From Thermohalobaculum sp963822985 (lineage in GTDB: Bacteria; Pseudomonadota; Alphaproteobacteria; Rhodobacterales; Rhodobacteraceae): 64,000 bases of DNA. Under the pieces are notes generated by a model that saw only the letters and a list, made by a program, of their open reading frames with translations, was not told the DNA's origin and searched no databases. The position numbers and the translations under genes are program-made. Below are positions 15,963 through 24,648 of the stretch, piece after piece; positions within the stretch are counted from its first letter, which is position 1, and each line of letters begins with the position of its first letter. Location of the stretch: the NCBI GenBank assembly GCA_963822985.1, contig CAWGJU010000004.1, forward strand, positions 1-64,000, given 5' to 3'.

Positions 15963-18782
15963 CTACCAGTTTCGCAAGAGGGTGAAACCGGTCCAGTCCG
16001 TCAGCTTCTCTGCGTTGACCATTTCAGTGATGGTCGCGGCGAAGGCTGCCTCTGGGTCCAGCGGCTCGTTGGCGAAAAGATGGCCATAGAAGCTCTCGAC
16101 GAACAGACTTGCGTCGAGGTCGGGGACGTTTCTGAGGGCGACCAGGGCATAGCGCGCGCCGGCGACGCGGAAGGCGCGCCCCATTCCATGCAGCGCCTCG
16201 CCGCGCTCGACGAAACCAAGCGCCGTTTCGCAGGCCGAAAGCGCTGCCAGCAGCGTTCCCTCGAGGTGCAGGCTCTGCACCTCGATTGCGTAGAGGATCC
16301 CGTCGTCGCCGGTCGTCGGCGGCGGAAGGTTGGCATTGGCAAGCGCCACACCCGCGAGCACCGAAGGCCGATCCGGCACCTCCCCTGCATCGTGGTAGAA
16401 GCCGTGCGTCGCGAGATGGAGGATGCGAGGCGGCGCACGAAGTCCGGTCAGAACCGCTTCTTTCGCCTCCTCGCCTACATACGGCTGAACCGGGAGGCCC
16501 GCCGTCTCCGCCATGCCGACGAGTGCTTCGACCTCCTTCTTCGTCTCGGGCAGATCTTTGAACGCGAACCGCCCCTCGCCCGCCTTGCCATACGCGACGT
16601 CTCCGATCACGATCATACCGTCGCCTGGGTCCATCTTCGGCGAGCCCAGGAGGACGCGCCCGGAAGGGACCAGCGTCACCCGGCGCGAGACCCCGGTGGC
16701 CCAGAGCGCCCCATCGGGCGACCTCAGCGCCAAGAATGGGACGAGATTTAATGTTCCTTCGGGCGCGATAAAGACCTGCTGCGCGTCAGCGATCTCCAGC
16801 GGCGCGAGGATCAGCTGGTAAATCTGGGCCAGCATCCGTTGCTGCATGGCCCGGGGGCCTGCAGCGCCTGTGAAAAGCGCTCGGAGAAAGTCCGGCCGGT
16901 AGGTCTGCTCGACCTGCGCCTGGATAGGGCCGGCCGGCCCGAGGTCGACAACCTGGGCGCCCTCCGGGCGCAAGACGACAGCGGCCCAGGACTTCGGCGC
17001 ATCGCCGGTGTCGAGGGCGCCGAGCGGACGTCTGCGGATCAGGCGGTACTCAACCAGCGCCGACGCGCGTCCGGTCACGGCGAGGCGCGCGGCGACAGCG
17101 GCCGCGTCGGCCGATCTGACCTCGAGCTGGCGCCGGAACTGTCCGCTTCGTCTCTGGAGATCGGCTTCTGCCGCGGCAAGATCTGCGCCAATGCGCTCGA
17201 CCGTCCCTAGCGGCACGCCGGCCATTCCGCCGGTTTCGGCTGTGTAGGCAGTCGCGAGAGCGCTTTGCAGCCGGCCGACCTCCTGCGCCAGCTCCGCAGT
17301 GCGTGGGTCCTCGCTTTGGCGGGCAAGGCGTTGGAGCAGTGCGTCCTCCTCTCCCTGCATGCCCTTGTAGCGCAGGACTGCCGTGGCCGCGGCCCTTTGT
17401 GCGCGGGCATCCTCGGGACGGGCCAAGGCGATCAGCAGGGCAAGGTCTTGATGCCCCGACTGCAGAGCGGCGACCCGGCGGCGTTGAGCGTTCGAGCTGG
17501 TCGTCCTGAGCTCGCCACCGAGCCAGGTCAGCATCCCGTCACTCATAGCGTCGACAAGGTCGAGGGCGGCGTCGGTCCTTCCCTGCAGGACGCGCAGCTC
17601 GGCGAGGGCCTGCATGATCTGAACGGCATAGGGATGCGTCGTCCCGCGCTGTCGCTCGACCAGGTCGAGGGCTGCGCCGAGTTCGGCATCTGCCGCCGCG
17701 AGGTCGCCGCTGTCGAGCAGGACAAGCCCCAGGTCATAGCGCGCCAGTGCGGTCCAGAGGTTGTCCGGGCCGAAGATGCGCCTGCAGTCGTCGTCCTGCT
17801 CCAACGCGCGGCGGAGCAGCGCCTCTGCCTCCGGGCGCCGGCCGAGCCTGAGGTTGCCGCGTCCCACTGCAATGAGGCTCATGCAGACGAGCTCGTCGCC
17901 GGGACCGATGATCTCTGACGCGCGGTCGCGGAACGCCGCGTAGCGGTCGACAGCCTCGGCGTAGAGCGCCCGCGCCCGTGTCTCGCGGCCCTCGGCCCGA
18001 GCCGTGTCCGCCATGCCGAGGACGATGTCGATCCGAGCGGCGTCGACGGCAAGAGCCAGGCGACTGTTCGTGCCGAACCGTGCCGTCACGTGTGGCGCGA
18101 GCTCGGCGTAGGCCGCATCGGCCTCTTCCTCGCGCCGCTGCAACATCAAGATCGATGTCTGCGCCAGGTGCCCGAGGAGCAGAAGCCCGCTCGGCGCGGC
18201 GCCGAGCGGCGGCAGCAATTTCGCAAGCGTGTCGCGAGCGACCGTGAACTCGCCGCCAAAGGCGCCGACGAGGCTTTCCAGGATGAGCAGGTCGCGCAGG
18301 ACGCACGGATCACTTCCCGCCATTGCGCGGATCGCCCCGAGCAGCTGTTGCGCCATCCCCAGATCGCCGCCCATGCCCCCGAAGGGCGCATTGGCGATCT
18401 GATCGATGATGGGCTCGAAGAGCGGATTGCCGATGCTGGCGCGACAGGTGAGCGCCAGCTCCATCTCGGCCGCGGTCGGGGCACGAGTTGGCAGGGTCTC
18501 GCCTCCGATATCTCCGAAGAGGTCGCCGAGCATGTCCGCGCCGGCCGGCAGTCCCGAGGGCATGCCTTTGCCGATTGCGTCGCGCAGGCTGCCTTCGTCG
18601 GCGCCTTGAAGGCTTTCCAGAAGCGCCCCGAGCCCGCCTGCCGCGGCCTCCCCTCCTCCTGCGCGATCCCCGCCGGAGAGCAGCTCGTCGAGCCCGGGCA
18701 GCTGCGCCAGGGCCCCGGCGGGCGTCGAAGCCAGCAGGATCGCGCACAAACGGGCGGTGCAGCGGCTCAGGCGCATGGTCAC
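15963..18782 (-). CDS. secreted TPR protein with CHAT (caspase-like) protease domain
   Basis: This is a 939-aa protein. A signal peptide ends around AGALA/Q (residue 26), so it should act in the periplasm or outside. Residues about 180-440 are helical TPR-like repeats (ARALYAEAVDRYAAF, EAEALLRRALEQDD, LAELRVLQGRTDAALDL), followed by a helical linker. The C-terminal 250 residues form a CHAT domain with the expected dyad: His793 in HLATHGFYHD and Cys851 in ALSACETALG. CHAT enzymes are clan CD cysteine proteases related to caspases, and cytoplasmic TPR-CHAT proteins act in defence. A secreted one in an operon with VWA-OmpA is different. It is the last gene, nine bases after the preceding one. 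The substrate is unknown. Confidence 0.88.
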   Translation of the reverse strand: MTMRLSRCTARLCAILLASTPAGALAQLPGLDELLSGGDRAGGGEAAAGGLGALLESLQGADEGSLRDAIGKGMPSGLPAGADMLGDLFGDIGGETLPTRAPTAAEMELALTCRASIGNPLFEPIIDQIANAPFGGMGGDLGMAQQLLGAIRAMAGSDPCVLRDLLILESLVGAFGGEFTVARDTLAKLLPPLGAAPSGLLLLGHLAQTSILMLQRREEEADAAYAELAPHVTARFGTNSRLALAVDAARIDIVLGMADTARAEGRETRARALYAEAVDRYAAFRDRASEIIGPGDELVCMSLIAVGRGNLRLGRRPEAEALLRRALEQDDDCRRIFGPDNLWTALARYDLGLVLLDSGDLAAADAELGAALDLVERQRGTTHPYAVQIMQALAELRVLQGRTDAALDLVDAMSDGMLTWLGGELRTTSSNAQRRRVAALQSGHQDLALLIALARPEDARAQRAAATAVLRYKGMQGEEDALLQRLARQSEDPRTAELAQEVGRLQSALATAYTAETGGMAGVPLGTVERIGADLAAAEADLQRRSGQFRRQLEVRSADAAAVAARLAVTGRASALVEYRLIRRRPLGALDTGDAPKSWAAVVLRPEGAQVVDLGPAGPIQAQVEQTYRPDFLRALFTGAAGPRAMQQRMLAQIYQLILAPLEIADAQQVFIAPEGTLNLVPFLALRSPDGALWATGVSRRVTLVPSGRVLLGSPKMDPGDGMIVIGDVAYGKAGEGRFAFKDLPETKKEVEALVGMAETAGLPVQPYVGEEAKEAVLTGLRAPPRILHLATHGFYHDAGEVPDRPSVLAGVALANANLPPPTTGDDGILYAIEVQSLHLEGTLLAALSACETALGFVERGEALHGMGRAFRVAGARYALVALRNVPDLDASLFVESFYGHLFANEPLDPEAAFAATITEMVNAEKLTDWTGFTLLRNW

Positions 18783-18791
18783 TCTCCTTCG

Positions 18792-19385
18792 TCAAGGCGG
18801 CGGTTCGAGACCGGGAGCAAGCATGGCCCCGCGCAGCACGTGCTCGAGGCCCGCCCCGTAGTTCGGGTCCAGGACGCGGCTTTCGGCGATCGCGACGCTG
18901 AAATTGTTCCAGAAGGTCACGACATAGTCTCCGAAGAAGGCGTAAGCCGACGCCTCATCGCAGAGCCCGGACCGGATGCAGATCTGGAGGGTATCAAAGA
19001 ATTGGACGATGGTATGCAGATCGCCTCGCAGGCCCTCACCGTCCGGGCCGCCGTTGTCAAGGAGCTTCCGGAGGAAACGGCTGCGGAGGGCTTCCGCCTG
19101 GTCCGCGGGCAAGGTCCGCAAGATCTCCCTCAGGCGCAGGATCTGCGAGTTGTTCAACCAGAGCGTCCGGGAAATCTTGGCGTGGGCCCTGCCGATGGAC
19201 GTGTCGAAATCGTTGAACCGCTCGACATAGTCGAGCGACCGCACGACCCGGAGGTCCTGCCGCGCCTGAAGGTACTGATAGACCGCGAAGATGCCCGCGA
19301 TGATTGCCGCCGATTTGACGAAGAGGTCGAGCCAGCCGGCGAGGCTTGCGGGAACGAACCCCGCCCGGCTTTCTGGTTCCGCCAC
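18792..19385 (-). CDS. single-pass membrane protein (DUF4760-like) of the CHAT operon
   Basis: This is a 197-aa protein with one N-terminal membrane helix (LFVKSAAIIAGIFAVYQYL, about residues 21-39), then a long cytoplasmic or periplasmic helical part (VRSLDYVERFNDF, LREILRTLPADQAEALRSRF). The layout, a TM followed by a helical bundle of about 150 residues, matches DUF4760-type proteins of unknown function often found beside signalling or defence genes. It begins exactly where the upstream gene stops and ends nine bases before the CHAT gene, so the two are surely co-transcribed. It may tether or sense for the protease. Confidence 0.7.
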   Translation of the reverse strand: MAEPESRAGFVPASLAGWLDLFVKSAAIIAGIFAVYQYLQARQDLRVVRSLDYVERFNDFDTSIGRAHAKISRTLWLNNSQILRLREILRTLPADQAEALRSRFLRKLLDNGGPDGEGLRGDLHTIVQFFDTLQICIRSGLCDEASAYAFFGDYVVTFWNNFSVAIAESRVLDPNYGAGLEHVLRGAMLAPGLEPPP

Positions 19386-19931
19386 CTATTCGCACTCGAC
19401 GAAGTCGTACCTGATGAGGCCGTCCTCCGCCGGCAGCAAGTCCGGGAGGACATCCGCCAAGCATCGCAGCTGCCGTCCTGACAGGAACGCGAAGCGGGCG
19501 GGCTCGCCGCAAGCCTCTCCCTCGCACCGTGGCTGATCGCCGTCGGACTTGGGGATTATCTCGGGATCGCCGCGGATCGGCTCGGTGTGGGAGGCTGCCT
19601 GTGCCGTACACTCTCCGAGGTTGATCAGGACCGGATCCACCGTTTTGGCTTCTTCAAGATACCCGTCGACACGTTCCACAAAGCATCGTGCCTCGACCGT
19701 CGTCAGCGTAACCTGCTGATCGCAGACTGAGCAGTCCTGCGCCGTAACTCCTCCGCCCGCGTCACCCGTCGGACGGCCCGCTCGCGGGTGTGCCGTCGGA
19801 GACCTACTGGGGCGATCGACGAAATTTGGAGGGGTTGGGAGAAAAATGGGGGGTATCTCAGGTTCCCCCGCCACCCCCCGAGTTGTGAGAAAGCAGATTA
19901 TGAGTGCCGTGGTCAGACGCAGGCGGTTCAT
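19386..19931 (-). CDS. secreted Cys-rich protein of the CHAT operon
   Basis: This is a 181-aa protein with a signal peptide (LTTALIICFLTTRGVAG, cut about residue 22). A Pro-rich stretch follows, then about eight Cys including CSVCDQQVTL (a CxxC), CFVERVDGY, CTAQAAS, CEGEACG and RCLADVLPDLL. The even Cys count and export suggest disulfides or metal binding in the periplasm. Its start overlaps the VWA-OmpA stop by four bases (ATGA), indicating translational coupling. No known family was recognised. Confidence 0.7.
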   Translation of the reverse strand: MNRLRLTTALIICFLTTRGVAGEPEIPPIFLPTPPNFVDRPSRSPTAHPRAGRPTGDAGGGVTAQDCSVCDQQVTLTTVEARCFVERVDGYLEEAKTVDPVLINLGECTAQAASHTEPIRGDPEIIPKSDGDQPRCEGEACGEPARFAFLSGRQLRCLADVLPDLLPAEDGLIRYDFVECE

Positions 19932-22585
19932 TTCACGATCCTGATCTCGACGCGACGATTGCGCTGTCGCCCTTCCGGCGCATCGATGCCGTCGGCGTGC
20001 GTCTCCTCCGCCACCGGCCGGCTCTCGCCCAATCCCATCGCCTTGATCCGGTCAGGCGCGATGCCGGCCTCTGCGACCATCCAGTCAAGGACGGCTTGCG
20101 CGCGCGCCAGCGACAGCGACGCGTTGTAGGATTCCGATCCGACTGAATCGGTATGGCCCTCGACCACCAGATCGGACTTTTCGTGGTCGCGCAGGAACAC
20201 CGCGGCGAGCCGCAGCGCCTGCGCCGCGTCCGGCCGCACCTCGGCCGCATCGAAATCGAAGAGGACATCGCCCGGAACCGTCAAAACCAGTCCGCCCGGA
20301 ACCGGTGTCGGGTCGAGGAGCTGGGCCAGCGCGGCGCGGAGCTCACCTTGGCACTGCTGGCGCGCCTCGGTGCACTGATGCAGGCCGTCGGTGCCGGCGG
20401 CCGCCTGCGCCGCATCCTCGGCGAGAACCGCTTCGAGGCGCGCCACCTCAGCGGTGCTGACGGCCGCGCTGCGCTCGGCCCGCGCCAAGCGCTCGGTGAG
20501 CTCCGCCGCCTGTTCCTCCAGCGACGCGCGGTCCTTCTCGGCCTGCTTCCAAATTTCGGGGTCGAGACCAGCCGCCAGCAGGCGGATTTCCTGACGCGCC
20601 TTCGCCCCGTCGAGGCCCTTGGCCGTGACACTGAGAAGATTTGTCCAACCCGCATCGGGCGGCCCGAAGCGCACCGGGAGAGAGGCAGAGAACGAGCCGT
20701 CGCGGCGCAGATCAACTGCCTCGGCGGCGAGGTCGAGGGTCTCGTTGCGGACCACGACGCTGTCGATCCCGGCATCCTGCCTCTCGAGGACCGGGAGCGA
20801 TGGTACGAGCGTCACGATGTCCGCGGGCCTCGGGAGTGCCCAGACGCGCCCGCCTTCGGCACTGAAGGTCGCCATCGTGGCGAGGATCTCCGGCCCCTTT
20901 TCGACGACCGGCGGATACGCGACGTTCTCTGGCAGGTCGCCGCGGAAATCGGGGCCGAGGCCCACCGTGTGCAGCACCGTGTCCCCCAGGCCTGCACGGG
21001 CGGCCGCATCGATCGCCGGCACGATCTGGCTCGGCTTTCCATCGGTCACCAGCAAGACGATCCGCGGACCGGGCTGCTCGCTCGCGTCGAGAACCCGGAG
21101 GGCCGTGTCGATCGCGCGGTCGTAAAACGTGCTGCCGCCCTGCGCGCCGTGCGCCAGCGACGCGACCGCGGCCCCGAGCCGGTCCCGGGCTGTCGGATCG
21201 GTGAGCGGCATCAGAGGCGTCACGGAGCGGGCCGTGTCGCCGAACTCGACCAGGGAGACGGCAAAGGCTGTGCCAGGAGCGCTTTGCTCGACTTCTAGCA
21301 AGGCGGCGATCAGCTCTTCTGCGGCAGTTTTTTCGGCCTCGAGGATCGTGTCATCGGTGCCGTCGCCATCGACGTCCGAGCCGGCGGAATTGGCAGTGCT
21401 TCCCGACGTGTCGATGACCAGCACGATCTTGGTCACGCCCGCCTGCGTCGTCTGCGAGGCCTGACCGAGGACAGTCACGCCGTCGGCCTTGGCGTCGACC
21501 TCGGCTCCGTCCGCGGGACGCTCGACCGCGAGCGAAACCTCCAGGCGCGCTTGGCTCTCGGCGGCTTCGTCCGGCGCCGGCAGGCGCACAATGTCACCCG
21601 CCTTCAAGGGACCCGCGGTTCGTCGGCCCCCGGATCCGACCACGCTGACCGTCGCACCGGCCGGCGCGATGTAGCGCACGTCAGAGCGAGGCGCTGGCGT
21701 CGAAAGCAGGGCGCTGTCACCGCGACTCGCAACGACTGTCATGCGGTCGATCGATTCCGTGCCCGGTCCGAGCTCGAACATACCGAGGCCGCTTCGCGCG
21801 GCGATCTCGTCGAGATCGAAGTCAACCGTGGCCTGCTCGCCCGGGCGAACCTCGACTTGGTTCGCGTCGACAAAGGATCCGGCGCGGCGCTCCAACCGAA
21901 CGGTGCCTGCCTCGAGCCAGAGCGCGATCTCATCGCCCTGCCTCTCGGTGCTGATGTCGTAACGCTCGCCGTCGATCTCGAGCACCGGCACGACTTTCTC
22001 GTCGCCGAAAAGGAAGAGGTGATTTTTCGGCGGCATCTCCAGGACCACCCGCCCAATGCCGAGGCTCGCCAGAGCGACGTCGGCAACGCTTCCTTGGACG
22101 ACCTCGACCATGTCGGAGGATACGAGTTCGCTGGGCAGAGGCACCTCGAGGCGATAGCGGCCCGGCTGCAGCGGCGTGTAGCCCCAGCGGCCGACGACCT
22201 GCGCGGCCATCTCGCCTCGCGCATCGACGACCCGCCACCAGGCGAGCGGGGGGATGTCCTCACCGGGTGCGAGGCGGATGCCCGAGCCGATCTCCACGTC
22301 CGTCACCGAGCCCGTCTTGGCGCTATACGGACCGAACAGGACCGGCACGGCACCCTCGCCCGAGGGGATCAGCATGACCTCGTAGCGGCCCGGCGGGACC
22401 TCCAACCGTCCCCAGCGATTCCGCAGCTCGGCAAGGTAGGTCCGCGTCCCCGGCTGCATCGCCAGGATGCGAGCCGGCGCCGGTGCATCCTCGACACTCG
22501 TCGACACGTCGAGCGTCGCCTGCGCCACCGCCTGACCGGCCCACACGAGCGCTACAACAGAAACCGCCATATAAACTTTGATCAA
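19928..22585 (-). CDS. VWA-OmpA periplasmic protein
   Basis: This is an 885-aa exported protein and the first gene of the CHAT operon. A signal peptide (ending AVAQ, residue 22) is followed by beta-rich repeats to about 350. The VWA domain (about 386-600) has the MIDAS DTSGS (392-396), an inserted Ca-loop-like DVDGDGTDD (404-412), GSTFYD and VTDGKPS. A coiled coil spans 680-755, then an OmpA peptidoglycan-binding domain (768-885) with DFDAAEVRPDA, GHTDSVGSE and RNRRVEI. It should sit on peptidoglycan and bind a partner through the metal site. The frame starts at TTG 22585 after GGTGG; ATG 22570 is an alternative. Confidence 0.9.
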   Translation of the reverse strand: MIKVYMAVSVVALVWAGQAVAQATLDVSTSVEDAPAPARILAMQPGTRTYLAELRNRWGRLEVPPGRYEVMLIPSGEGAVPVLFGPYSAKTGSVTDVEIGSGIRLAPGEDIPPLAWWRVVDARGEMAAQVVGRWGYTPLQPGRYRLEVPLPSELVSSDMVEVVQGSVADVALASLGIGRVVLEMPPKNHLFLFGDEKVVPVLEIDGERYDISTERQGDEIALWLEAGTVRLERRAGSFVDANQVEVRPGEQATVDFDLDEIAARSGLGMFELGPGTESIDRMTVVASRGDSALLSTPAPRSDVRYIAPAGATVSVVGSGGRRTAGPLKAGDIVRLPAPDEAAESQARLEVSLAVERPADGAEVDAKADGVTVLGQASQTTQAGVTKIVLVIDTSGSTANSAGSDVDGDGTDDTILEAEKTAAEELIAALLEVEQSAPGTAFAVSLVEFGDTARSVTPLMPLTDPTARDRLGAAVASLAHGAQGGSTFYDRAIDTALRVLDASEQPGPRIVLLVTDGKPSQIVPAIDAAARAGLGDTVLHTVGLGPDFRGDLPENVAYPPVVEKGPEILATMATFSAEGGRVWALPRPADIVTLVPSLPVLERQDAGIDSVVVRNETLDLAAEAVDLRRDGSFSASLPVRFGPPDAGWTNLLSVTAKGLDGAKARQEIRLLAAGLDPEIWKQAEKDRASLEEQAAELTERLARAERSAAVSTAEVARLEAVLAEDAAQAAAGTDGLHQCTEARQQCQGELRAALAQLLDPTPVPGGLVLTVPGDVLFDFDAAEVRPDAAQALRLAAVFLRDHEKSDLVVEGHTDSVGSESYNASLSLARAQAVLDWMVAEAGIAPDRIKAMGLGESRPVAEETHADGIDAPEGRQRNRRVEIRIVK

Positions 22586-22615
22586 ACCACCGACCCCATT
22601 ACACTGATGCGTAAT
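22577..22615 (-). promoter_or_regulatory. candidate operator upstream of the CHAT operon
   Basis: There are two small symmetric sites at the operon head. TTTGATCAAA (about 22577-22586) overlaps the start, and ATTAC-N8-GTAAT lies at 22598-22615. Further up, TTGACG (about 22655-22660) could serve as a -35 box, but no matching -10 at proper spacing is convincing. Confidence 0.3.
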
Positions 22616-22619
22616 TTCA

Positions 22620-23393
22620 TAAGTACACCCGCGTATTCAGCGCCAGCGCACGTCAAAATTGTACCCGATTCGCCGGCTCTCTCAAACCTCTGACGTGCTC
22701 TCCGCAGACATCTTCGATCAGGCGAGTTGCCGCCGTTGCCGCACTTTGCCAATCTGATCCCGGTCATCGCCACTCCGCCGATGATCCGAAGAACGCTGCT
22801 GGGCCCGAGCAAGGTGCCGCCAGAGACAGTCGAGGCCGGGCAGATGTCCGTCGCTGGTCGCGTGCATCTGCTGACCCCATACCCGGGCCCACGGCTGGGA
22901 TGCTACTCCGGACCTTCGTACCCGGCGCGTCAACGGGCAGTTTGGGTCATCTCGAGACCACCACTCGCATCGTTCGCAGGTCTGAAGACGGAGAGAAACG
23001 GACACTCCCGGCCAGTGATCGACGCTATCGGCATCGAGGTTGTTTTTGGCGATGGCCCAGTGACCTCGCTGACTCGAGCATACCCCGTGATCGAAAAGCC
23101 GCGCCGGCTATCCGGCAAGCGACGCCGCTCGGACCGACTACTGTCGGGTACGATCGTTACGGCCCAATGGTCGGAGGCCGGCGGTCAGCGCCGGTATCAT
23201 TTTCCTGATCGATCGCACGCGTCAATTCCGGCGCGGTGGTGGTGACCGGAGCAAGTTTGGCCGGCGTCCATTCTGACGAAGGCGCGGCGCGCTCGGTACG
23301 ACTGATACCGGCTTGCGATAGCGCCGACTCGCGTGGGGGATTCCCAAGACTGCCGATCTCTGACTCACTGTCGAAAACGGGCAGGAGGCAGGG
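22620..23393. other. non-coding region between the CHAT operon and an IS630 copy
   Basis: This is about 770 bp. Frames here have no family features and odd composition. It includes the promoter side of the operon and probably the left end of the IS630 element, whose terminal repeat could not be defined. Confidence 0.4.
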
Positions 23394-24456
23394 ATGGGAC
23401 GGGCGCTGGCGCTTCGAGGGGACTTCACTGCGGCGGATCTGAAGCGGCTGGCGCGGTCGAGCCGGGACGCGGACCAGACGCGCCGCCTTCTGGCGCTGGC
23501 CGTGATCTATGATGGAGGGAGCCAGGCCGAGGCGGCCGAGACCGGCGGCGTCGGGCGGCAGATCGTGCGGGACTGGGTCGAGCGGTTCAACGCCGAGGGG
23601 CCGGACGGGCTCGTGAGCCGCAAGCCACCGGGCAATCGCTCGAAGCTCAACGACGCACAGCGGACCGAGCTCGTGCGGATCGTCGAGCGCGGGCCGATCC
23701 CGGCGACAGACGGCGTGGTGCGGTGGCGGCTGATCGATCTCGCCGCCTGGGTGTGGGAGACGTTCGGCATTTCCGTCAGCGAGGCGACGCTCAGCCGGGA
23801 GCTTAAGGGGCTCGGTTACTCGAAGCTGTCGGCGCGGCCGCGCCATCATGCGCGAGACACGAGGAGCGGATCGCCGCTTTTAAAAAGACTTTCCCGCCCG
23901 CCTGGCGGAGGTCCGCGACGCGCTCCCGTGCGGCACCGAGATAGAGCTCTGGTTCGCCGACGAGGCGCGTATCGGCCAGAAGAACAAGATCACCCGCCGC
24001 TGGGCGAAGCGCGGCACGCGCCCCTCGGCCCCGCATGACCAGCGCACGCAGTCGGCCTACATCTTCGGGGCGATCTGCCCCAAGAAGGGCAAGGGCACCG
24101 GGCTCATCATGCCCCGATGCGACACCGACGCGATGAGTGCTCACCTCGCCGAGATCAGCGCCGCCGTCGAGCCGGGAGCTCACGCCCTCCTGATCCTCGA
24201 TCGGGCCGGCTGGCACATGTCGAAGGCGCTCGTCGTCCCCGACAACATCACCCTCATGCCGCTGCCGCCGCGATCTCCGGAGCTGAATCCTGTCGAGAAC
24301 GTCTGGCAGTACATCCGCGACAACTGGCTCTCGAACCGCGTCTTCACGAGCTACAACGACATCGTCGCCCTCAGCTGCGAGGCGTGGAACCGGCTCATCG
24401 ACCGCCCTTGGAAGATCATGAGCATAGGGCTCCGTGAATGGGCTCACGGGTGCTGA
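23394..24456 (+). pseudogene. IS630-family transposase, frameshifted copy
   Basis: It starts ATGGGACGGGCG after AGGAGG. The helix-turn-helix half reads GGSQAEAAETGGVGRQIVRD and the catalytic half reads ELWFADEARIGQKNKI, LLILDRAGWHMSK and SPELNPVENVWQYIRD, ending at 24456. Two frame changes occur. An extra AC pair at about 23858 is a true mutation. A -1 shift at the A5G run after GCTTTT is probably the programmed slip of this family, as in the other IS630. It is a different lineage from the copies at 2060-5556. The inserted dinucleotide makes it inactive. Confidence 0.85.
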
Positions 24457-24515
24457 TCAGCGCAAGCTGGTATGACATGCATCGCATACAGCGTGGATAT
24501 CTCAATCGCGTAGGG

Positions 24516-24573
24516 GAAAACGTGATACAGAAAACGTGATACACGGTCGTGGTTGTGTCACCCCTGTATCACG
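24516..24573. repeat. tandem 14-bp repeat with inverted partner
   Basis: GAAAACGTGATACA occurs twice back to back (24516-24529 and 24530-24543), and the inverted TGTATCACG follows at 24565-24573. This could be an IS end, a binding site for a regulator, or a hairpin. It lies between the IS630 pseudogene and the guaB stop. Confidence 0.6.
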
Positions 24574-24648
24574 ATCTGGGGGATGTTCCCTGCCTGTTCC
24601 TGCCCATCAGTGCCAACCGGCCAGATCAAGCACGGAGAAAAAGCCCAC

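Noticed and set aside
15717..16751. 344-codon plus-strand frame starting at the end of the hypothetical gene
   Set aside because: Most of it is antisense to the CHAT domain; the first 240 bp show no family features.
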